Below the pieces are notes generated by a model. It did not search any database. It saw only the letters and a program-made list of their open reading frames with translations, and was not told where the DNA came from. Positions 1 through 12,434 of a stretch of DNA of 64,000 nucleotides are shown here, in pieces. Source of the stretch: Hexactinellida sp. DTS-2022 (Eukaryota > Porifera > Hexactinellida); assembly GCA_028753945.1 (NCBI GenBank), contig JAPNXP010000010.1:3475042-3539041 (forward strand), in the 5' to 3' direction. How positions within the stretch are numbered: the first letter of the stretch is position 1; each line of letters begins with the position of its first letter. The position numbers and the translations under genes are program-made.

Positions 1-2100
1 GATTGCCTTATCCCGGTTTGCATTAACTTAAATTTGTTATATCTATTTAATATAGAGCCACACATCAACAGAAACTACCGTCCAGGCGGAGGAACACAGT
101 GTTCACTTTGTGTATTGCTTGTCTTCGCTCACTTTGTTTTAACTAAAAAATTTTTATTTATTATATATTGAGCCCACACATCAACAGGCACTACCGGCCA
201 GGCGGAGGAGCAGAGTGTTCACCTGGTTTATTGCTTGTAATAGCACACTTTGGTTTAACTTAAATTTGTTTCATATATTTAATATTGAGCCACACATCAA
301 CAGGAACTACAGTCCAGGCGGAGGAGCAGAGTGTTCACTTAGTGTATTGCTTGTCTTAGCACACTTTGGTTTAACTTATATTTGTTTTATTTATTAAATA
401 TTGAGCCACACATCAACAGACAGTACCGTCTAGGCGGAGGAGCAGACTGTCCTCGTAGTAAATTGATTGCCTTAGCCCACTTTGGTTTAACTAAAGTTAC
501 TATATTTATGAAATATTGAGCCACACATCATAATGCACTACCCTCCAGGCGGAGGAGCAGAGTGTTCACTTAGTGTATTGCTTGTCTTAGCTCACTTTTG
601 TTTAACTTAAATTTGTTTCATATATTTAATATTGAGCCACACATCAACAGGAACTACAGTCCAGGCGGATGAGCAGAGTGTTCACTTAGTGTATTGCTTG
701 TCTTAGCTCACTTTGGTTTAACTTAAATTTGTTTTATTTATTTAATATTGAGCCACACATCAATAGGAACTAGCTTCCAGGCGGAGGAGCAGACTGTCCT
801 CATAGCAAATTGATTGCCTTAGCCCACTTTGGTTTAACTAAAATTTACTATATTTATTTAATATTGAGCCACACATCAACTGGCAGTACCGTCCAGGCGG
901 AGGAGCAGAGTGTTCACTTAGTGTATTGCTTGTCTTAGCACACTTTGGTTTTACTTAAATTTGTTTCATATATTTAATATTGAGCCACACATCAACAGGC
1001 AGTACCGTCCAGGCGGAAGAGCAGAATGTTCACTTAGTGCAGGGATCGGCAATTATGTTTCACTATTACCGCATTCCAGTATTCAGCACATCACTGTTAC
1101 CCCGAATCCAGAAACTAAATTGATAAACACAAAAACAAGCTGTTTCATTTATAGACGAGACAACGGAAGTAAAATTATTGAATTTAATTCTGTTCATAAG
1201 CATGTATATAATGTCTAAAGTAGCACTTGCTACCCTTAATAATATCAGCACTGTGGCTTTATTTTGACAGTTGGCATCTTATATCGCTTTGCGGAAGGTC
1301 TCTTTACCCCCAGAAAACCTGAAATTACCCCCAATGGGGTAGTTACGCCTAATTTCCGACAATTGAATTATTGTATTGCTTGTCTTAGCACACTTTGGTT
1401 CAACTAAAATTTGTTTTATTTAATTAATATTGAGCCACACATCAATAGGAACTAGCGTCCAGGCGGGGGAGCATAGTGTTCACTTAGTGTATTGCTTGTC
1501 TTAGCCCGCTTTGGTTTAACTTAAATTTATTTTATCTATTTAATATAGAGCCACACATCAACAGAAACTACCGTCCAGGCGGATGAACACAGTGTTCACT
1601 TTGTGTATTGCTTGTCTTAGCACACTTTGGTTTAACTTATATTTGATTATTTATTTAATATAGAGTCACACATCAACAGGCAGTACTGTCCAGGCGGAGG
1701 AGCAGACTGTCCTCATAGTAAATTGATTGCCTTAGCCACTTTGTTTTAACTAAAATTTGTTTTATTTATTTAATTTTGAGCCACACATCGACAGGAACTA
1801 GCGTCCAGGGGGAGGAGCATAGTGTTCTCTTAGTGTATTGCTTGTCTTAGCACACTTTGGTTTAACTAAAATTTATTTTATTTATTAAATATTGAGCCAC
1901 ACATCAACAGGCACTACCGTCCAGGCGGAGGAGCAGACTGTCCTCATAGTAAATTGATTGCCTTAGCCCGCTTTGCTTTAACTTAAATTTGTTTTATCTA
2001 TTTAATAAAGAGCCACACATCAACAGAGACTACCGTCCAGGCGGAGGAACACAGTGTTCACTTTGTGTATTGCTTGTCTTAGCACACTTTGTTTTAACTT
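1..2100. repeat. Satellite array, about 116 bp unit
   Basis: Some fourteen tandem units share a core reading GAGCCACACATCAACAGG, then a GTCCAGGCGGAGGAGCAGA block and a CTTGTCTTAGCACACTTTGG block. Successive GAGCCACACATC cores lie about 116 bp apart (near 288, 403, 519, 635, 751, 868, 984, then 1432, 1549, 1666, 1782, 1898, 2014). Two sub-variants alternate: one reads TGTTCACTTAGTGTATTGC and the other CTGTCCTCATAGTAAATTG, which suggests a higher-order arrangement. The array runs off the left edge and ends near 2100. Short ORFs inside it are chance frames. Confidence 0.9.
1039..1370. mobile_element. hAT-like fragment inserted in the satellite
   Basis: The satellite is interrupted by about 330 bp of unrelated DNA starting CAGGGATCGGCAA, close to the CAGGGGTCGGCAAC terminus of the hAT MITEs at 16439 and 24684. 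No matching inverted terminus is seen at the right boundary, so the right end is either degraded or belongs to another insertion. The satellite resumes with TTGTATTGCTTGTCTTAGC. Confidence 0.45.
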
Positions 2101-2271
2101 AAAGAGAAAGTATGTGTCATCGCTTTTTGTCGAAATCCTCTAGTAATTTTTTTCAAATATTCTAGCGTGTTGATATATTATTGTGCTCTTGTTGGATTAA
2201 AAATAAATAGGTTCTAAATATTAAATAGTTTTGCAAGTAAGATAAATTCAAAATGCGAAATTTAGAAATTT

Positions 2272-3716
2272 ATGCGACTAAAATTATTCAGGAGTTCAAC
2301 AAAAAAAATGAATAGTGGATCATTAAGTTCAAATGTGAAAACTCATATGAATACATTAGAATCATATATACGTCATGAATACCATAACTTAACCGAGGTT
2401 AGCCACAATCTAGAAGAAGATTTCAATAATTCGATTGGTACTAAGGACAGTCAAACATTTAAGGAAAAATCTCCATTTGGGAGACATTTTGTTAGCATTG
2501 CCAAACTTTGCGAAAATGATATTAATAATAATGCTTCAAAAAGTATACTAAATCCCAATCTTTGCTATAATCCAGATCTTATAGAATACTTGTTAACTTA
2601 TTACTTGCCAATTTTACCTTTATGGAGTGGTATCATTGAAAAGTATTTCAGTAGGTTCAAATTATGCTCATTGTTGTAATGCTGTCGTAGAGAATTGGAT
2701 GCGTATTGAAAAGTTAAATATTTTGTTCTCTGAAACTAATTTAAGAACTGGAGATATTATTAAAAAATTGTATTCTGGTATAGTAAGTAGGATTCGTGCA
2801 TTTCGGTTCGCCTTTCATCCGAGAGCTAATAAAGTTTTTTAAAGTCATAAACGATTGAGAAATAATTCGGAAGAGCAAAGTATGGAAGAGTGGTCAAGGA
2901 AAAGTAAACAAACATGTGGCTATTTAAAACCTAAAATTTATGAATTTCCTATTACGAAAAAAATCAAAGTTGATGATAAAGCTCATAAATTAAAGACAAA
3001 TTTGTCCCTCGAAAATATGAAAAATGATCTGCCTTACATAAGGATTGTAGACCACCAGAAGTTAAAGTAGCTTCCATCATAACTGATGAACAACTGGTAG
3101 AAACGGGTATTGTACGTTATAGTTTACCAAACTTTCGTCCACCTCACATTGAGTGGCAAATTGAAACTTGTAAAAAATGGAATTTGCAATTTTGTCAGCA
3201 GGTGGCATACTCCTTTTCTGATATCTTACCGAACAAGGAAGGTTTGTTTATTTATGATCCACAATTGATGGAGTATATAGTAGGAGATGGAAATTGCTAC
3301 TTTTCTACTTTTTCATACCTTATAACCGGAAGTAAAGGATATCATTTAGATATACGAACCCTAATAGTTGAAAATTTGCTTGGAAAATTAAGCATGAGCT
3401 GTAATAAATATTTGCGTACAAAGTATGTGTACACTCAGGGTAATTATAGAAATGTGCAGGACTGGGTTAACAAAATGGGAATGAATAAGAATGGGAAATG
3501 GGCTACGGACCTGGAGGTTTTCGCACTGCACTGCTGTTTAACATCGATATTTGGATATATTTGGGTCCTCTTCGAACACGTTGGGTAAGCTTTTCAGGAA
3601 ATGGATCAAGTTATGATCAGCTAATAAAGATACCAACATCAAATGGTTTGTATATACAGAATTTGGCTAACCAATATGAGCCAATTCTTTCTGTTAAGTT
3701 TGGAAATCATAATTAG
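2272..3716 (+). pseudogene. Decayed transposon ORF with C-terminal OTU cysteine-protease domain
   Basis: I see coding remnants in three frames: 2272-2679, 2627-2842, 2855-3070, about 3060-3580 and 3498-3716. The middle part (SNYAHCCNAVVENWMRIEKL) resembles a segment found before OTU domains in uncharacterised transposon proteins of invertebrates. The last part is an OTU-like domain: GDGNCYFSTFSYLITG carries the catalytic Asp-Gly-Asn-Cys box, followed by KWATDLEVFALHC. The frame then shifts to NIDIWIYLGPLRTRWVSF and ends in NQYEPILSV. The usual catalytic His before Tyr-Glu-Pro reads Gln here, so the protease is probably dead as well as frameshifted. OTU enzymes normally cleave ubiquitin chains. 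Calling it a transposon relic rather than a host pseudogene is inference. Confidence 0.7.
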
Positions 3717-5340
3717 TAGTAATTCTCAATATTGTAATATTTAATTAATTAAATTCATGTCAAATAAATCACTTGTTTAACATCCCACCTTTCTCAATAT
3801 TATTCTCCAAATAGCAACTACTATAACATCGCAATGTAAAGTTCTCAGTATTAATATCTTGTATTTAACATTAATAGTAAGAATCTTATGAATGAATACA
3901 TGACATGTTATCGACTACAAAGAAACTATCCACTTTAAAGGACTTAATAGTACTAAAATCACAAATAAATAGAGTTTGTTCATAAATGTTTTCTTTGAAT
4001 CCTTTGAATTTTATTAAACTATGTAGATATTTTTAGAATAAGCATTTGGCTCTCCATAGGCGGTAACATAGTTCTAAGTAGTATGGATTCATACTCAATG
4101 TTATACTACATACTTCATTAGGCCTATCTAAGTTCTTCCGAGTTAGTTGAAATTATTTGGAGTGACGAATTTCGAATTACGATTTTGGTTTTCATTTTTT
4201 CGGGATTGTTTCTACATTTTGTCAATTTTATGATCGATTTCTATCAATTAGAGAATATAAGCATACTCCCTGAGTTCGTTTTCCCGAATAATAGAAATCG
4301 GCTCGATTTTCTATGGAACTATCATTAGTGAGGTTGTGTTTCATTTTTAGAACCTTCAACTACTCTAGTGTCTTCTCTAGAATCAACCCCGTCTACGTCA
4401 CTTTGTGAGAATACTTTTCTCCCAAAATATCAAATATTGGGTGACAAAAATTAAGAAGTGATGCGCAAAATAATATTGAAACATTCTAAATTAGACCATT
4501 TACCTTGAAATGTATTACTGATATTGCTAGGATGTGAGAGCTAAGCTCTAGCATATTTTTTAATTTGAAGATTTATGTGACATCTCCGAAATCACACCAC
4601 CATATATGGGCATGTGAAATTATAGCATTGGAACCATTTGGATAATGGTCTCATTTGATCTTCCAATGAGTTTATAATTGGATATTGATGTGATTAGTTG
4701 GTTAGAGCTAAGCTCCAGAGTTTATACTCTAGGAGAGAGGAAATTTGACTCGTCATCAAAAATGGGCACATTACATGCCCATATATGGATCATTTTGAAA
4801 ACGGTGGGTGTTAGAGTAAAAATGTATTATGGACGGATAGGAAGTCGGGTATTGCGAACATTTTGAGACGTACATAGTGATTATTACTGCTCGGGTTATT
4901 GAGATACAAAAAACATACCTTCGAATGAGATTATGGGCGATAAACTTTAAAATTATAACTTTTTAAAAAAAATTTTTGATCAATTGTTGATTATTTTTGT
5001 CAGTGAATACATGGAAAGTGTAATTGACAATATCTATGATTCCATTATTAGGGAATAATGTGATAGTTCTCATTTAAAAAGGTGAAAACAATGGACAACT
5101 CTACAAAAAGGGTCATATCTCTGAAAATCTTGGTGGAAAAGTCTCAAAACCAAGTGCAAACTATATATATTGTCAGTCTCTACTGTTTGACAAAAGTTTA
5201 AAAAATTTGTATAATTATTTTTTCTTCAGAAATTGAAATTTTTTGCTGCGTACGATTCCCTTAGCAAATTGAGATATTGAAATGTAATTTATTCCATTAC
5301 AATATCACAATCAAACTCTTGTTATTCCTTTCCAAATTGG
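3717..5340. other. AT-rich spacer, no gene seen
   Basis: No coding frame with recognisable content. Near 4535-4560 and 4705-4735 two GAGCTAAGCTC-type segments, each followed by CCATATATGG, look like a weak local duplication. Otherwise plain AT-rich sequence. Confidence 0.5.
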
Positions 5341-5399
5341 TTATTCATGTGGTTAACACGTAATTATATTGAGAATAGATATTGAGAAAACAGGTGAGA

Positions 5400-5516
5400 A
5401 AGAATAACAGTGGTAGTAGAAATCTCATGGTAGTAAGAATCTCATAGCAATATAACATCCATGGTCCTTGTATACAAAGTAGTAAGAGTCTCATGGTAGT
5501 AAGAATCTCATACAAC
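5400..5516. repeat. Short direct repeats GGTAGTAAGAATCTCAT
   Basis: At least four imperfect copies of GTAGTAAGAATCTCAT lie side by side, immediately outside the left terminus of the long-inverted-repeat element that starts near 5519. Confidence 0.6.
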
Positions 5517-6589
5517 AGGACTGTTGTATGCCAGAATGACTCGCATGCTAGAATGACACAAACCATGGATATTCACTATCTATGCTAGAATGACACGCTC
5601 TACTAATCATCTAATGACTGTTAGAACTTCACAGGTTTCTCAGTTCATTCAGACAATTACATTTCACTTTTTGTTATGGCTTCTTTATCTTTAGATTTTA
5701 AAATAGCCATACAGGTACTACTTGTTTTTAATGAGTTCTAATATTTCGTATTTGATTTCATTCTTTTAAAACCAATATTCGCTGATAGAAAAAGCAAAAA
5801 GTATGTTTAAAATTAAGACATTAAGATAGGTATCAACACCGATTATTCGGTATTTAAATCTTTTGGTAGAATACTGTTCTAATTAATATTCTTGTGCTTG
5901 TAGATTTACAAGATTAAGGCATACATGTCGCAGGCGAAATTGAGTACCAGGCGAAATGGAGTCATATTACTTATAGAAAATTTTTAACTAAATATTATGG
6001 GTTGTTATAAATTGATTATATCCAGATCTAATCCCGCGATTTGTTCACTTCCAAATGTTAAAATACTAGGTAATCAAGTATGCTGAATACGAATTTGACA
6101 CTCACAAATTTATATTATGTCTATTTATTGTTGTTATTTACAATATAGGTAAAAAAATTAAGGAATATTCCAAATTAACATAGAGACTAGCGGTTATTTT
6201 AAGTAATTGCATAGTATACTAAATACGAATTTAGTCTAGAATTAACTACATATGTACTTGCAAATAAGTGCTGTTTGTTGTTAAAGAGACACTTAGTGAC
6301 ACTTGTATTTGAGATAGATACTAATTTCTAAGCCACTTACTAAGTTACTAATAGGCGTCGTTACTCGCCCGGGTGCCCGGAAATGTCCGGGCGGCCCGGA
6401 AGGGTTGCCCTTATGCTACTAATACTATACCCGGAGTTTCCCCGGAATTTCCTGGCTGCCCGAAGGATTGACCTATGCATTTACTGTATAGCGTCAGGAG
6501 GGAGGTGTCGACCCCACCCTCAAGTCAGGGGAGAGTATCTTGTTGTTCCCAATATTTTATTCAATGGTAAATTCTGGGGCTACGGTTAC

Positions 6590-7260
6590 GATTCAATTTC
6601 TCGCCACGGTTAGCCAGTCAACCGCCCATGCTGATCACCACAGTAGAACATTATTTATACTACATAATTAGTAAGGTTCAGCTTTGTTTTATTCCTTACT
6701 ACTGCTACATTTCGTCCTTCAGAAAATATTAAATCAAGGCTGAATTCGGTTAACCGCCGCTAATACCGGTTAACTGTTACGGATTTTAGTGATCAGTTAA
6801 CCGATATGTTAATATTACAATTTACAATTAGAAGTACAAATTATTGGATAACAGTGTGAATTTGCACGCATTTTGTTCAGAATATAATAATTGTTTATCT
6901 TATTACCCATAGTCACAGATATATTTTGGTGACAACACAGTGTAGAAGTAACCTGAAGTGATAAACTTGTACGCAGTTAATTGTACTAATAGAGTACTTG
7001 GCTAAAAGAATGTGTTTTTCGTTACTACAATTTAGATATTTTCTGAGAAATGTCTATATATTTTGTTATAACTTTCAGTGGCGGTTAACCGGTTAACCGT
7101 AGTGTGAAGATAATCGTAACCGTGGCCTCAAAATGGTTAACCAACCCCACCCTTAACTATAGTTTATACAAGGCTGGATTTGTTAACCGGCTGGCTAGCG
7201 GTTGCATATTTCGTTAACCAGTTAGCCGGCCTGTTGATAATCAGCAGCTAGCAGTATTAT
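6590..7260. repeat. GGTTAACCG-rich low-complexity stretch
   Basis: Repeated GGTTAACC/GGTTAACCG words occur at 6610-6625, 6745-6800, 7080-7105, 7130-7145, 7180-7230. The word TAACCAACCCCACCCTTAAC near 7138 looks like a hAT-type terminus (complement starts with AGGGTGGGGTTGG), and a similar end is at 7740-7765. I could not pair ends with a target duplication. Confidence 0.5.
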
Positions 7261-7275
7261 TTGGAAATTATCTTA

Positions 7276-7524
7276 CAGTACATCCTCGCTAGTCCGAACA
7301 GGAGATCCAACGTATATTACAATGGAATCCTAAATTAATAAGTCTCAGACAATAAATTAGGTAGTATACTACATGTTTAGTTGGATTAAAATGCTTTGGA
7401 CAAGTTTGATCCAAATTATCGGAATCTCATGTAATAGAGGCCAATAGAAAATGTATTACTTCACTAATCGGAACAGAAATTTTTAAATCGGAACACTTCT
7501 GTTGGGATTAGCGAGGAAGTACAG
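7276..7524. mobile_element. Tigger-like MITE, 249 bp
   Basis: Left end CAGTACATCCTCGCTAGTCC and right end GATTAGCGAGGAAGTACAG form inverted termini flanked by TA on both sides (7274-7275, 7525-7526). The CTCGCTAATCCG-type terminus and TA target fit pogo/Tigger MITEs. It is nested in long-inverted-repeat element A. Confidence 0.75.
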
Positions 7525-8229
7525 TATAAATAATTAAAATATCTGAATTTTGTTGGAATGATGATCATAAATCCATTTCTCATCACTACAATGACCCATT
7601 ATATATTTTCTGTAACTACACTGTTTCTAACTTGCTCAAATTGCGAAATGTATTAGTTAATGACTACTTATGGAGTAATACTTTATAATACTGAGTCCTA
7701 CACTGTAGTATAAACAAAACGAATAATAATTGTAGCCTCAGAACGGTTAACAACCCCACCCTTGGTTTATAGGAATTTACTACATACATATGGAATTGCA
7801 TATATTTAAGATTACCATATTCTAACAAAATTAATATAATTTAAATTAGTGTTTTATATACGCAATTACATTGATATTATTTAACTAGATTAACAGAGCG
7901 GTTAACTGCTCAATTAAATCTGTAACAGTTAACCAATATTAGCAGCTGTTAAGCGGTCACCCGGCTATCCGAATTTAGTCTAGACCTGTGAATTGAGTCT
8001 AGTCTGTAGGTATCGTTTCGCCCCTCATAATATTATTTGGGGTGGCCGTTAATAGACAGCCGGGACCCCGGATCAAAACCTCTTGAATATGATAGGTTAC
8101 GAGATAGCAAAACAATTATTGAACTACCAGAATTACAACTGGTGGATAACCTTATCCTAAAGAATGCACTATTGTTAGCCCGCCTATGGTCTCGCGGGCT
8201 ACCAAATCCGGCAGTGCTTAAGCAGACCA

Positions 8230-8350
8230 CAATAATATATATATTAAAAGCACAATAGTTCTTTGTGAGTGTGTGTGTGTGTGAGTAGGTATGTGTTTGT
8301 CCGGATTACATTAAAGTAATTCGGAGATAAAAAACGCATCTCTATTTGAG
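8230..8350 (+). mobile_element. Head of a dispersed Helitron-like repeat
   Basis: TATATATTAAAAGCACAATAG, then a GT-rich tract, GTTTGTCCGGATTACATTAAA and GTAATTCGG. The same order of words opens repeats at 21284, 33184 and 56812 (plus) and, complemented, at 14545 and 54060. Only the head is clear here. Confidence 0.5.
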
Positions 8351-10155
8351 ATAAAAACTAACTAGAGGCCTGCATTTGTCCGGCTCCGTATGTCGGCATT
8401 TGTCAAAAATTCCCAATATCAAATGTTTAGAATTTTCCGACTACTTTGTCTCTATGTTTATGCTGGCATTTCTCCGACTGTTTATTAAGTATCGCAATGT
8501 GAGTATTCAATAACAGTTGTAATTTATTTATGTTTTCACTCAACACAATTTTTGTTGATATATGTACTTTTCAGATCTTGTGTTTTATTTAAAGATGATA
8601 TATTGGCTAATAATAGAATACGTATAATAAATATATTAATGCTATTTAGTAATTGATATTTAAATTAACATGGATTTTACTTTGGCTCAATATAAATAAA
8701 ATCGCTGTTCAAAATATAGAACATATGAAGGTCACAAGTTGTTTGTATCCAAAAGAAAGATAATCAATATACTAGGCTTGTGCTCTTTTTAGCTAAGCTC
8801 AGTCAAGAATGTAATCATATTAGTTAGCTTTCACAGTCAATATGTGTTACTGTGCTATTTCTTTTTCAGTCGTTACATAGCACCTTTTTTATAGAAAGTG
8901 CTCCTGAATTAACATTTAACAAGGCCTCTTAGTGTGTAAGAGGTTTTCTGCTGAGCACCCATTAGGGTCGCTGGCTATACTTACTCGCACTTGACACCCA
9001 CTATAGTTAGGGCTGACTTCGCACCTGTCCAAAGATTATATTACTTAGTGAAAGTAAAATGTAATGAAGCTTCTAAATAATTTTTATTATCAATTATATA
9101 ATTTATATTACATATAATTACAATAAACATTTATTGTTTGTTTGAAGGTACGAGAAACGAAATGACTTTCAGACCCTGTAGACATGCAAATTGGTGTAGA
9201 TTGCAGAATTAAATTAAATTAAATAACTTGGATTAACATTCGTAATTGTCATTCACCAATTCAGAGCAGTTTCGAAATAATATCATTTAGAAGTTCCTTA
9301 ATTCCCACACACTGACCTTGAGTTTGAGATTTTCTGATTAATTCCCAATCCCATTCTGAATGGACTGGGATTAATCTTAAAATCTTTAAAACTATAATTT
9401 CCATAGGGATTTGGCCCCATCTCTGGTTGCATATTATAACAATTGTTATTTTTAGACTATTTTCCAATATTGAGAAAGTAGTCTGGAAAATGTCAACATC
9501 TTAGATTCGGAGAATTCCCACATACGGAGTTTGACGTAGTCTCGGAATGGGATTAGTAGGGCCCATAGGTTAGTCCATTACGGTGACATTGGGAGGCCAT
9601 TGCACATTGGTGATTCAATTGGCAAACTTTTGTATGTCCATGGTCCTACCAACCATACCAGAGCCTACGCCTTTGTATTGTTAATTTATAGATGCACATT
9701 TAAACACATTTACTACATAATTAGAAGGTAATTACTCATTTACTCACTATACATTCTCAACTGAGTGATATTGATAAGCTGATTTAACAGCAAAACCAGC
9801 TATTAAACCAACTAACAAGAACCAGCTTATCAGTAAAGAATGTGTCCGTTTAATTATATTCTGTTTATTTAGTATATGTATTTAAAATAATATGTATTGA
9901 AGATTAAACTGGTGTCTTGAGTGGAATGGTTTGAATTCGCGAGTAGATTACGATAGATATTTATTACGAGCCTATAATCTCGTTCGCTTTTGCTAGCGAA
10001 TATATTTACATATTAACCTCGCTTTATAATAAACTTATAAAAGGACTCGTATTCATTTTTACAATGTTCAATATTAATTTATATACGTTCTATATGATAC
10101 TTGTTTGCTTACTTACTTATAATTTAAAATCTCAATCTTATTCTTAGTCATTAAT
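8351..10155. other. Interior of element A without recognisable gene
   Basis: AT-rich sequence between a Helitron-like head and the right inverted arm. No frame has recognisable protein content. I see no pairable transposon termini. Confidence 0.45.
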
Positions 10156-10925
10156 TCCCCAACTTTAACAACAAACAGCCCTTATTTGCAAGTAGTTAAT
10201 TCTAAATTCGTATTTAGCATATGCAATTACTTAAAATAATCGTCTAATCTCTATGTAAATTCTAATATTTTACAAACTTGTTTACCTATATTGTCAATAA
10301 CAACAATAAATATTTGTATTAGAAACTTGTGAGTGTCAAATTCGTATTCAGCATACTTTGTTTACCTAGTATGATAAGTGAACGAATAACTGGATTAGAT
10401 CTGGGATATAATCAATTTATAACAACCCATAATATTTAGTTATAAATTTTCTATAAGTATTATGACTCCATTTCGCCTGGTACTCAATCTCGCCTGACAC
10501 TCGCAGGCGAAATTGAGTTTCAGGCGAAATTGAGACTCAATCTCGCCTGGTACTCAATTTCGCCTACAACATACATACAGTGAGATTCCTTTCAATAACC
10601 ATAGTTATATTGTTATAATACAATTCTATCACATTTCTAGCATAGATAGTGAATATCCATGGTTTGTGTCATTCTAGCATGCGAGTCATTCGGGCATACT
10701 ACTGTATTTTAAAATCTAAAGATAAAGAAGCCATATCAAAAAGTGAAACGTAATTGTCTGAATGAACTGAGAAACGTGTGAAGTTCTAACAGTCATTAGA
10801 TGATTAGTAGAGCGTATCATTCTAGCATAGATAGTGAATATCCAAGGTTTGTGTCATTCTAGCATGCGAGTCATTCTGGCATACAACAGTACTAATGGGT
10901 AGGTATCAAATATAGATTACATAAT

Positions 10926-11100
10926 CAGTGTTTCATCCAGACATTTAGGCAAAGGGGGCAAAGTAGAGTTTTGGGAATATGAGATTCAGCTTTGATCAAT
11001 GTATTTTTCAAATCCCAAGGGAGGGCACTTAGGATCCAAGGGGGGGGGGGGGAAATGCACCCCCCCCGCTCCACCCTAAATCCCCCTAAATGAAACCCTG
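10926..11100. mobile_element. Possible hAT MITE with poly-G/poly-C interior
   Basis: The left end CAGTGTTTCATCCAGACATT and right end CCTAAATGAAACCCTG are imperfect inverted repeats. The interior contains a run of about 14 G near 11041 followed by an 8-C run. Flanks share only ATAAT, so the target duplication is unconvincing. Confidence 0.45.
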
Positions 11101-11195
11101 ATAATTTTCTTGTGTTTGATATTATATGGCCTTAGAACTTATCCCTGGTTGGGTTTCAAGGTCAATGGTTAATCCTTAGATTGAATCATCTATGT

Positions 11196-11445
11196 CAGGG
11201 GTGCTCAAACTATTAAATCTACGGGCCACTTTATCTCGTTTTCTGCTAGAACTCGCCATTTCAATTAGGTTCTGCCTCCCACGTTATCTAATAATATCTA
11301 ATAATATCTAATAATTGATAGTATTCGTAAATGCAAACTATAGTTACCAAATACTGTATTCATATTACGAACATTGATGCATTTGTAGAGTATATAGATT
11401 TGAAAAGAAGCGAATTATCCGCGGGCCACCATTTGAGCACCCTTG
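11196..11445. mobile_element. hAT MITE, 250 bp, CAGGGGTGCTCAAACT termini
   Basis: Left CAGGGGTGCTCAAACT and right ATTTGAGCACCCTTG are inverted termini of the hAT type, with subterminal CGGGCCAC on the left mirrored as GGGCCACC on the right. Flanking octamers ATCTATGT and ATTTATGC agree at 6 of 8 positions, as expected for an aged hAT target duplication. Confidence 0.8.
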
Positions 11446-11754
11446 ATTTATGCCCTAACTGATATATATATTGTGTATATAGTCATAATAATGTAAAAGT
11501 TGTATAACGATCACTAATTCTAGTCAATGAAAGTAGTCAGGTCGCTTAAAATCGAATTTTAGCCCTTTTTAGCTAGACAAAAGCTCAAAATTATTATACT
11601 TAATCTTTATTACCGCGGCTCAATTTTTCCCGCGGCCCCACGACCTACGGATACATTTTGATATCATCTTGGATTTTTTATTTGCGGCTCTACTAAATCG
11701 CCGATATTACCCTAAGGCGAACTAATTCAAAAATTTTCAGGTCAACGTTTAACG

Positions 11755-11895
11755 ACCTGATTCGTTGTCCACATGAAATTCCTCTTCTTTAAGGGGTCAC
11801 TTTCCCATATTTTATCCCTAGCAACGCAATAATGTTACAACATTCGATTCTCAAATCTTGTTCTAAACCTATCGAGTGACCCCTTGTTCGAATCC
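11755..11895 (-). repeat. GGGGTCACTCGATAGG module (in left arm of B)
   Basis: A module of about 110-140 bp bounded by GGGGTCACTCGATAGG and a GTGACCCCTTAA-type end, with an internal GGAATGTTGTAACATT box. Further copies sit at 15580-15680, 20668-20775, 22725-22825 and 38205-38315, with a partial one near 53850. Confidence 0.7.
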
Positions 11896-12434
11896 CATCA
11901 GCTATATGAGTCTAGGTATTAGAGCTCTGCGCGGGTCATATGCGGGACCCGCACCCGCCCCGCATCTATTAGTAATTGACCTTGCACCCGCCCCGAAAAT
12001 CCGACAATATAAACAAATGAACCCGCACCAACCCGCAACTAACACACATTAACCCGCGCTCAACCCGCACCAAAACTCGTTGACCAGTATTATCGCTAGG
12101 AATATATAATAGGGTGTAAACACTCGGCGCACAATGCAGGCACAAAAATATTTACATCATTAAGGATTAAAGAAGACGGCAATATGTTTGGGCGGAAATT
12201 TGAACATAGAATTACGTGTTTATTATTCGGGAATACGAAATAATTCAACGTACAATTCGTTCCATCGCAAGACTTCTGCCATCTTAAGATTATATTGTTC
12301 ATTAATTTTGTTTAGGAACTATAGAGGGGTACATTGTTACAATTAGTGGACACTGCACCCCCAAACAGGGCCGGATTAACAGAGGTGGAGGCCCTGGGGC
12401 AACCAGTGTTGTGGAGGCCCCTAACTCCTTCCAC

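Larger units (their letters stand above)
5519..10893. mobile_element. Long-inverted-repeat element A (about 5.4 kb)
   Basis: The arms 5519-6290 and 10156-10893 are reverse complements over most of their length. Outer blocks are CTGTTGTATGCCAGAATGAC on the left and its complement near 10879-10893; inner blocks include AGGCGAAATTGAGTACCAGG and GGGTTGTTATAAATTG. The right arm holds an extra copy of the terminal unit (10640-10710). The interior has no transposase frame. It holds a Tigger-like MITE, a GC-rich patch at 6355-6535, and GGTTAACCG-rich stretches at 6590-7260, 7735-7760 and 7890-7960. Foldback or non-autonomous status is inferred. Confidence 0.75.

Noticed and set aside
1..2100. CRISPR-like array
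   Set aside because: The whole 116-bp unit is repeated without unique spacers, and the context is eukaryotic; it is a satellite.
8037..8258. A 73-codon frame (GWPLIDSRDPGSKPLEYDRL) and a tRNA-like GGTTTTGATCC box on the minus strand
   Set aside because: No recognisable domain, and no cloverleaf with a plausible A box and acceptor stem could be drawn.
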